DNA of 64,000 bases from Cyathus striatus (lineage: Eukaryota; Basidiomycota; Agaricomycetes; Agaricales; Nidulariaceae): the NCBI GenBank assembly GCA_025738555.1, contig JAOVFP010000017.1, positions 1,116,001-1,180,000 on the forward strand, read 5' to 3'. Positions 56,252-64,000 of the stretch are shown here, piece by piece. Position 1 is the first letter of the stretch. Every line of letters begins with the position of its first letter. A program made the position numbers and the translations under genes. The notes beneath the pieces were generated by a model. It saw only the letters and a list, made by a program, of their open reading frames with translations, ran no database searches and was not told where the DNA came from.

Positions 56252-58058
56252 GTCCAGGCCAAGTATATTCTCATCAAATATTATCCAAGGTCTTGTTCTG
56301 ACCAGGGTGTCCAGTGAGTAAATGGTCATGTTTGTACTGGACAATGCGAAGGCGGAGAGAATTGTCATCTGGGACATAAATCCAATTGTCGAGGCGAAGT
56401 AAGCCATCTGAACCAACAGACCAACAATTAGTGGGATTGTGAAGGTGGATGGATGCAACAGTGTCTAAGAGTTGGGCAGTGAGGATGTCGCGGTGGAGTT
56501 GCTCAACATCCATGATGATGCTGGCATGGAGAACAGGATGAAGGAGTGTGGTGGCATGGATAGAGGTGATGAGCTGTTCTTGGGTAAAAACAGGGAGAAA
56601 ATTGTGCGGATTGACTTTGGCATAGTCGTTATTCCCCCCTTTAGGGTAGATGTCCCATTGTCTAGTTAAAGCATCAGGTTTCACACCAAGTTTCCCTGGG
56701 CGGAAACGAATAACCAGATTGAACTGAGACAGGTACTCTGACCAACAAGCCTGGCAGTGAGTGAGAATCTTGGTGGTGGAGAAATACTCTAGGTTTTTAT
56801 GGTCAGTAACCACATCAACTGGAGTACCAGACCCTTCCAAGTAGTGTTGCCAGACACAAAAAGCTCTAAAAATAGCCAGGAGTTCCTTGTTGTGAGTGTC
56901 ATAATTCAGTTCAGGAGCAGTGAAGGCATGGGAATGGAATGCAATGGAGTGAATATCACCATCATCAGCAACAATTGAGAGGATTGCTCTGAGAGCATAG
57001 TCAGAGGCATCAGTCTCTACAATGATCTGGGCATCAGGGACCCAATGAGTGAGTACAGGGGCTGTAGTGAAGGCGTTGTTTAGTTTCTCAAATGCTGAAT
57101 GGCAAGCCAGAGAAAAGTCCCATTTCAAACCCTTGTGGGTAAGACAAGTGAAAGGCACTACTATATCAGAGTAGTGCTGGATAAAGCACCTATAGAAGTT
57201 GGCAAACCTAAGGAAAGACTGAATGTCTTTAACCTTTTTAGGCTCAGGCCAATCCCTAATGGTTTGGACTTTATCCTGGGACATAGTGAGGCCACCCAGA
57301 GAAAGGATGTAACCTAAGTACTCAACAGATTCAGTGTGAAATTCACACTTATCTGCTCGGGCATAGAGCCCATGTTGGCATAAATGCTTGAGGACTTCTT
57401 TAACGTGCCATTTGTGCTCCTCGAGACTATCGGAGTAGATTAGTATATTGTCGAGGTAGACTGTAACGCACACATCGAGCATGTCCTTGAAGATGTTATT
57501 CATGAAATGTTTGAAAGCCGCAGGTGCATTAGTGAGTCCAAATGGCATAACTAGCCATTCAAATGAGCCATAGCAAGTGCGAAAAGCAGTCTTCCACTCA
57601 TCTCCATCAGAGATGTGGACTAAGTGGTAAGCATGGCGGAGATCAATCTTAGTGTAGATTCTAGCCTTGCGAGGAGAGTCAAGGAGGTTGGAAATAAGGG
57701 GAAGGGGATATCGATCCTTTTTGGAGATTGCATTGAGCCCATGGAAATCAACACAGAGTCGAAGGGATCCAACCTTCTTCCAGACAAAGAGCACTGGTGC
57801 TCCATGTGGAGAACAAGAAGGACAGATGAAGCCAATTCAGAGATGTTCGTTGATGAACTCTCTTAGAGAGGCCAACTTGGCCTGCAAGAGTGAATATACA
57901 GTACTGACTGGAGGAGATGTACCTTCCTCCAAGTTGATCTGGAGATCATAAGGGCGATGTGGAGCAAGAGTGTCTGCTTGTGTTTTGCTGAAGATGTCAG
58001 CGAACTTGTGATATTCTGGAGGAATATTGGAAAGGTCCACAGCTTCTGCTGCTGCCAT
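56252..58058 (-). pseudogene. Reverse transcriptase and RNase H of the gypsy element
   Basis: From 58058: VDLSNIPPEYHKFADIFSKT, PHRPYDLQINLEEG, INEHL then TGA (57837; an expected Arg), HGAPVLFVWKKVGSLRLCVD, RYPLPLISNLLDSPRKARIY, GSFEWLVMPFGLTNAPAAF. The active-site box is YLDN instead of YLDD. RNase H has VETDASD, NKELLAIF, VTDHKNLEYF and PDALTRQ. The start of the integrase zinc region (HDHLLTGHPGQNKTLDNI) is followed by two TGA codons and EYTWPG, ending at E4. Many Arg positions are Cys or His (ICPSCSPHG, VDFHGLN). Inactive. Confidence 0.9.
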
Positions 58059-58748
58059 CTGAAACTATGGCACCAACTTGTATTCTAAACATCTGTGAGC
58101 CTGCAAGCTTACTAGCCCAGAGAAAAGCTGCAGTGTTAATGAGCGAGATACTAGGAGGTGGACTATTGTCTGACGGAGGAACAGAAGATGAAGCTGGTGA
58201 TGGAGGGGTTTGCAAGGAGGTAGATGCCTTCAATACAGGTGTCAACAAAGACAGAGAAGATTCCTCCAGAACCGGGGTTTGGAAGCCAAGTATATGTCTC
58301 TCAGTCCAGTCAATCAATGGATTGTGTTGGGAGAGCCAGTTAAATTCTAATACCATGGAGCAAGAAGAATTGAGCGGAGTTACATAGAAAGAAATATCCA
58401 TGCATTCACCAGTAGGAAACATTACAGATAATAATATACTCTCTGTAAGTATGGAGTTAGAGGTACCATCAAAAAGTTTCAGTGCAATGGGAGGGACCAG
58501 AGTTGTGGGGAGGTTGTGCTCCCTCACAAATGACGAGTCAGCAAAACAGTGGGTTGAACCAGAATCGATGAGCAAAAGGAAGGAAAGAGGCATATCCAGT
58601 GTAGCTGGAGAAAATGAAGTCAATGGAATATTTACAGCTTGGGGATCATAAAGAGCGGATGCGTTTAGTCTTATCTTCTTAGGTGCACAGGAGAGATTAA
58701 TGCAGCCCTCAGCCTGTGCGGAGTCACTGGAGCTGCTCTCTATTTTTT
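57997..58748 (-). pseudogene. Aspartic protease region of the gypsy element
   Basis: On minus, in the -1 frame relative to gag: IESSSSDSAQAEGCINLS, then FLLLIDSGSTHCFADSSF (active site DSGS near 58570), MVLEFNWLSQHNPLIDW. It begins at an A-run next to the gag stop. A frame change near 58060 separates it from RT. The pieces match the usual retropepsin of this clade. Confidence 0.85.
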
Positions 58749-61700
58749 CGAACTCTCAGCTGAGTTCACCGAGGGAGTTGCCTCGGTAGAGGTGGCAGTG
58801 GCCACATGGGCTTTGGCAGCAGAGGCTGCCTTTTGACAGTCCTTGGCCTGATGACTGGTGTTGCCACAGAATAGGCAAAGCTTCTGGTCCAGGTGATGTT
58901 TACATTCTTCCAGGGTAAGCTTCCCATCAGAACCAAGTTTCCCAGTCAAGTCTGGCGCCTTGGACTGGTTCTGCTTCTGTTTGTTCTTGGGTTTCCCCGA
59001 GGACGAAGCGGAGTTGGATGAGGCAGAAGAGGAAGAGGACGAGGACTGAGTCTTGGAGGAGGAAGAATTCGAAGTTGACTTCGAATTCTGATTGCCCTTG
59101 GGCTTCTCCAAGGACTTGGCAGCAGACTTGCTGCATTTCTCTTGAATATTGTGCTCGGTGTTGCACTCCCAATGTCTCTGATCGTAGCCCTGGGCTACCT
59201 TCTTAGTCCCAGCAAGAGTCGTAGGCCAGCCTTTCTCTCAATGGGAGAGAGTGTCCTTCAGACAAGGACAAAGGCCACAGTAGTATGCCAAGTTGAGGGC
59301 AGTATTGTCCCAAGGCAAGAGTGCGGCATATTCATTGAACTTTATTTCATATGTCATGAGCCACTGATTATCCTCCATGTGGAGGGAGAAAATGCGAATT
59401 TCAGCTTCACCAACAGGGTTGGTATGGCTGAAGTGAGTACAGAGGAGCTGAACAAAGTAGCCCCATGAATCCATCCATGGCTCATATGCATCATCATCGA
59501 GATGAGTGGCAAACAGATTGCTTGCTGAGCCATGTAGGAAAGTCAGCACATAGTTGACTTTAGATGCATTGTCCAGGTACAACTGAGGGTTGTTCTGGAA
59601 CACCAAGCAGACTTGCGTGATGAAGGGCTCCAGTTTGAGTGTGTTGGAGCCATTGAAGTTATCCGGCTGATTAACCTTCTTCTCCTGAACAGGAGGAGGA
59701 GGTGGTGGTGGCAGTGGTGGCGGGGTGAAGTAACCCACTACAGAGGCCACCATTTCCAGGATTTCATCCCTGGTAAAGTTGTAGTGGCATGGTGGGTGAT
59801 GGGGGTCACGATAGGCGTCCCTGGAGGGAGGCCTTGAAGGAGGTTCCAAGGGAGAATTGGAGGGAGGATTAGAGAGAGGACCTCCAGGGTGATTTGGTCC
59901 ACCAGGACCATTGCCACCGGCACCTGCCTGCTCATCATTGTCCCCTTGACCATCATCTCCTTGATCATCATCTCCAGAACTATTACCATCATCTCTGGAG
60001 CCATTACTATCATCTCCAGCATCGTCTGGAGGTCCACCATTGCCAACTTCAGCAGAATTACCAGTGGAGGAAGGTGGTAGTGGAGGAAGTCCTCCACTGC
60101 CTGAAGCTACAGGCTGTTGGGTGGGTGGTGAATGGGCTGTGGGTGTTTGCTGCTGGCATGCAGCTATACCTTCCGGAGGAAGTTGAGTATCCACTGGTTC
60201 TATAGATGCAGTGGGGACAAGGGTGGGGTCGAACAGAATGCTCAATGGGAGAGGGGTGTCAGCAAATTTGATCACAAAATGCCCAGGATTTTTGATCACC
60301 ATGATCAAATAATCTGGGCAAATTTTTTGATCACCTACTATTATATATTTACTAATGAATCTATGAGGTACTAGTGAATGTATATGTGATCTTAAGTGAT
60401 CATATAGTGTTTTAAGAGTGTATTAGCATATTATTGGTACTAATGAATGTATAGGTGATCATAGGTGATCATTAAGTGTTTTCAACTGCACATTGGTCTA
60501 TTATTAGTACTAATGAATATATAGGTGATCATAGATGATCATTAAGTATTTCAAGGGCATATTAGCTTATTATTAGTACTAATGAATGTATAGGTGATCA
60601 TAGGTGATCATGCAGCATTTTCAAGGGTGTATTAGCATACTATTGGTACTAATGAACATTTAGGTGATCATAGGTGATCATGCAGTATTTTCAAGGGTGT
60701 ATTAGTATACTATTAGTACTAATGAACATTTAGATGATCATAGGTGATCATGCAGCATTTCCAAGAGTATATTAGCTTATTACCAATACTAATGAATGTA
60801 TAGGTGATCATAGATGATCATGCTGCACTTTCAAGGTATTAATGAATGTAGTTCTTCCCACATGTCACATATGTCACACATATTCCCACGCTTCATAAAT
60901 TTCCCGCGCATCAAATTAGTCACATTCTTCCTGTGCATCACATTTATCACACATATTCTCGCATGTCACATTTGTTATACATATTCGCATGCATCACACA
61001 TGTCACACATATTCCCATGTGTCACATTTGCCACACATATTCGCATGCATCACACATGTCACACATATTCCCACGCATCACACACGGACAAATGTGACGT
61101 GTGGGAATATGTGTGACATGTGTGATGCATGCGAATATGTGTGGCAAATGTGACACATGGGAATATGTGTGACATGTGTGATGCATGCGAATATGTATAA
61201 CAAATGTGACATGCGAGAATATGTGTGATAAATGTGATGCACAGGAAGAATGTGACTAATTTGATGCGCGGGAAATTTATGAAGCGTGGGAATATGTGTG
61301 ACATATGTGACATGTGGGAAGAACTACATTCATTAATACCTTGAAAGTGCAGCATGATCATCTATGATCACCTATACATTCATTAGTATTGGTAATAAGC
61401 TAATATACTCTTGAAATGCTGCATGATCACCTATGATCATCTAAATGTTCATTAGTACTAATAGTATACTAATACACCCTTGAAAATACTGCATGATCAC
61501 CTATGATCACCTAAATGTTCATTAGTACCAATAGTATGCTAATACACCCTTGAAAATGCTGCATGATCACCTATGATCACCTATACATTCATTAGTACTA
61601 ATAATAAGCTAATATGCCCTTGAAATACTTAATGATCATCTATGATCACCTATATATTCATTAGTACTAATAATAGACCAATGTGCAGTTGAAAACACTT

Positions 61701-62265
61701 AATGATCACCTATGATCACCTATACATTCATTAGTACCAATAATATGCTAATACACTCTTAAAACACTATATGATCACTTAAGATCACATATACATTCAC
61801 TAGTACCTCATAGATTCATTAGTAAATATATAATAGTAGGTGATCAAAAAATTTGCCCAGGTTATTTGATCATGGTGATCAAAAATCCTGGGCATTTTGT
61901 GATCACAATTTGCTGACACTAGTGAACGGGATTGGTTGAGGTGCGTGCAATTGATTACTGTGAACTGGCTGAAGTTCATGAGCTGCATGATGAGTGGAGG
62001 TAATTCCTCCAGAAATGAGGGCACTAGCTGAGGGTGGTGCATTCTGCTGAGAGAGAGGCGGAGCAGAGTCAACATGACAAGGCATGCTGGCATTACATTC
62101 ATGAGTTTGCTGGGCAGCTAGATGATTGCTACAGTGCACTTCATTTTGCTGCTGTTCATGGCTCCTGGCATGTGCAGTCTGAGTCTGCATATGGGTAGCC
62201 ATGAGGGAAAGAAAAGTGTTGTGAGAGGAATCCAAGGTGGTAGTTTCATATACTGTTATGACCAT
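58740..62265 (-). pseudogene. Gag of the gypsy element, interrupted by E5
   Basis: The N-terminal part (62265-61920) starts inside or right after the 5' LTR and is Gln/His/Ser-rich. After E5 it resumes with TPLPLSILFDPTLVPT and an acidic Gly/Asp-rich linker. The capsid-like core follows (PDNFNGSNTLKLEPFITQV, 59640; WGYFVQLLCTHFSH, 59440; LHMEDNQWLMTYEIKFNEY). A TGA at 59237 separates a Ser/Lys-rich stretch and a zinc knuckle CLFCGNTSHQAKDC (C-x2-C-x4-H-x4-C, near 58860). It ends at TAG 58740. Confidence 0.85.
60256..61919. mobile_element. Palindromic element E5: two 820-bp inverted arms
   Basis: Ends GTGTCAGCAAATT and AATTTGCTGACAC. Arms 60256 to about 61075 and about 61100-61919 are near-perfect inverted copies with a centre near 61088. 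Each arm has a TIR, then about six 87-bp outer units (TATTAGTACTAATGAATG, GGTGATCATAGGTGATCAT), then an inner array (CACATATTCCCACGC, CATCACACATGTCACACAT). The open frames 60814-61116 (plus) and 61059-61361 (minus) encode almost the same peptide because of the palindrome and are not genes. It splits gag. No TSD recognised. Confidence 0.92.
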
Positions 62266-62913
62266 GCCCCTAGCCTGACTTGGCAGTGGAGTACAATGGG
62301 GTGACTACAGAGAAGCAAGGGTGAGTACAAGACAAAAGTGGAGAACAAGAACTCAGGGGTAGGACTTCAGCTTCAGCTTATGTGCTGCACCCCTGGGATT
62401 CCTGATCCTGGATTTTGGAGTAAGGGCAAGCCCTTCGGAGAAGACAAGAGATGAGAAGACAAGAGATGTAACTCAAGTCAGACTGAAGGGTGAGGACATA
62501 GTTCAATACGAAACTGAAGTCTAAGTACAAATCAAGTACTACTTAAATACTAGAGACTCAGAGTAAGTAAAGGCCACTGGCCTTGGCCAGTGGAGAAGTA
62601 TGGTCAGGGTAGGCATACGTAGAATGAAGACTAACTAATTAAGCACAATAAAACACATTGGAGAAGTGAGCACATATGGCAGTGTAAAGTGAAACTGATA
62701 GTGGCACACTTAAGAATGATAAGTGACTCACTATGAGATGTATACTACAATACTGAGGGGATAGCTCAGTATGGCAGAAGAAAGGAAACAAGAGTAATCT
62801 ATGTACAGTAATCAATATGTAATATTAAGAACATAATCAAAGTCCGGAGTAAACAAAGGTGAAGGCAGAGTAAGAGACTAGAGGTCCGGAGGTAGGCGAT
62901 ACAGGATATGACA
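62254..62913 (-). repeat. 5' LTR (660 bp)
   Basis: On plus it starts TGTTATGACCATGCCCC and ends GGATATGACA. The TSD ACCTA follows at 62914-62918. It differs from the 3' LTR by scattered substitutions and a short GGCCACTGGCCTTGGCCAG duplication near 62572-62592. The primer-binding site just inside (minus, from 62253) does not match a tRNA end that I recognise. Confidence 0.92.
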
Positions 62914-63051
62914 ACCTACCTATTCCTTCCCACTAACAGCATCCATCCCATCCTCAACATTTGTGCTCATATTGATTCATCAAGCAGGCACACAATGGTT
63001 CCTTGAAAAACTGCCTATGCACATCATGTAATAGAAAGTCAGATGTTAGGT

Positions 63052-63295
63052 TCCCAAGGGTGTAGAATTATATTACATATTCAAATGTCACAATTCCATG
63101 CCACCTCCACATATGCATTTGGATATGTTACTATACCTATTATGTATTTTACACACAATGTGCTCCGCTTTTTATGTATTTAAGTAGTATACTATGTACA
63201 GTATCTACTTATCCATTTGCCTCTTGCTTCCTTCCCCTGCTTTCTCTGAGGCCAAATGTAATGTTGTTGTCATTGTTGCATTGTTTATTTCAACA
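63052..63295 (+). repeat. Second copy of the dispersed LTR-like repeat
   Basis: Inverted relative to 19365-19605: TGCCACCTCCACATATGC, ATGTATTTAAGTAGTATAC and TTTATTTCAACAG are shared. This copy has fewer CpGs (GTTGTTGTCATTGTTG against GCCGTTGTCGTCGATG), consistent with decay. Confidence 0.6.
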
Positions 63296-64000
63296 GAGGG
63301 AGGCTGAGAAGAACATGAGAGAGAAGAGCATCAATCAGGTAGAGGAATGAACCACAGAGCTTCCATCACAATTCCAATAGCATTGCCCAATAATTGCTAA
63401 AGGTAGTCAGCATATGTTATCAAATCATACTTTGTCCCCTGGACATAGAGTGGTTGTGTAATAGTTGAAAGTTTGAGTTCATAGGAATGAGACCAAGGGG
63501 AAGTGGTGATAATGATGGTGTGGAGTCCATTGCTGTGCTAAGATGAGGGAGTAAAGATGTTGGTAGTGTGGTTGTGCTGGAATGTCAATGGCATGCCAAT
63601 AAGATGGGACAGGGAGTTTGAGTCTTGAGTGGCCTCCATCGGTGATGAGGACAAAAATGTGTGTGCATGCCTTGAAAGCTTAAACATCTGAACATTTGAA
63701 CAGGGGATAGCCCAATGAACGACATGGAACAGTATAGCATGGGATGAGGACCATAGGTGGGAAGAGAAGGAGATGACGATGGGGCCTAGAGACAATGATA
63801 AAAACAATGGTGAGTATCACATGGCACCAAGATGCAAGATAGAATACTCACCAATACCAGAAGTAAAGGAGCTGGAGAGGTGAGAATGTGTGGGGAATGC
63901 AAATGATAATGAGAGGGAAAGACAGTGATAAATGTATTCTTCAATACTTACACAGAGAATGTTACAGTAACTGATCACAAAGTGTCCCAAAAAGGCATCA
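63296..64000. other. No gene recognised
   Basis: A/G-rich sequence with one unsupported minus-strand ORF (63538-63807). The last 30 bases contain TGATCACAAAGTGTCCCAAAA, which recalls the TGATCACAAAATGCCCAGG end of E5; a further element may start at the window edge. Confidence 0.35.

Larger units (their letters stand above)
50124..62913 (-). mobile_element. Complete Ty3/gypsy retrotransposon, 12.8 kb, nested insertions
   Basis: LTRs at 62254-62913 (5') and 50124-50771 (3'), in direct repeat. ACCTA lies on each side (50119-50123, 62914-62918). The order on minus is gag with zinc knuckle, protease, RT, RNase H, integrase, chromodomain, an antisense gene, the polypurine tract, and the LTR. Without the nested elements at 54115-56251 and 60256-61919 it is about 9 kb. 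The LTRs remain similar, so insertion is not ancient, yet gag-pol carries many CpG-type changes. Confidence 0.93.

Noticed and set aside
60814..61361. Two almost identical 100-codon ORFs on opposite strands
   Set aside because: They are the same array read from both arms of the E5 palindrome.

Overview
The window reads as transposon-dense DNA of a filamentous basidiomycete, most likely an Agaricomycete. The evidence is a KDZ (Kyakuja-Dileera-Zisupton) DNA transposase with a CxC2-type cysteine cluster, Ty3/gypsy elements with a chromodomain integrase, a pogo-type transposase with the long coiled-coil tail seen in mushroom genomes, a fungal NB-ARC/TPR STAND (NLR-like) gene, and short GT-AG introns of about 42-66 nt. 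The species cannot be read from the window. All family assignments are by eye; no search was run.

Layout. 1-3.8 kb: satellites and a degenerate tandem repeat. 3.8-9.7 kb: a decayed Ty3/gypsy gag-PR-RT fragment (minus) split by a 3.2 kb long-TIR element, which itself holds a CpG-rich solo LTR with a perfect TSD. 9.7-21.5 kb: an 11.8 kb KDZ element with long inverted terminal satellite arrays, a 10-exon transposase and a divergent accessory gene. 21.5-23.5 kb: a second gypsy fragment (RT-IN) with an LTR piece. 23.5-27.1 kb: an NB-ARC-TPR gene (minus) with 13 near-identical 42-residue repeats and one in-frame stop. 27-36.5 kb: a CpG-retaining segment with a sugar-transporter remnant, a Pro/Ser-rich gene, an array of tRNA-like modules and one copy of a multi-pass membrane protein. 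36-37.6 kb: nested MITEs. 38.7-42.6 kb: a CpG-depleted paralogue of the membrane-protein gene, split by a satellite-bearing element. 44.4-48.1 kb: a broken pogo transposase gene, split likewise. 48.4-49.6 kb: an LTR inside an LTR. 50,124-62,913: a complete Ty3/gypsy element with 5-bp TSDs (ACCTA), holding two more satellite-bearing elements, a MITE, and an antisense gene with its own TATA box between integrase and 3' LTR.

Two themes tie the window together. First, at least five insertions (5,483-8,640; 40,291-42,425; 46,560-47,919; 54,115-56,251; 60,256-61,919) share a plan of terminal inverted repeat, outer tandem array, then inner array of a different short repeat; several inner arrays share a TCACGC-type core. 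The KDZ giant also has satellite-filled TIRs. Second, nearly every break in the transposon genes is what CpG decay predicts: CGA (Arg) to TGA, Arg to Cys or His, YLDD to YLDN. By contrast 27-36.5 kb keeps its CpGs. This suggests methylation-driven decay of transposons, with the middle segment spared or recently arrived.
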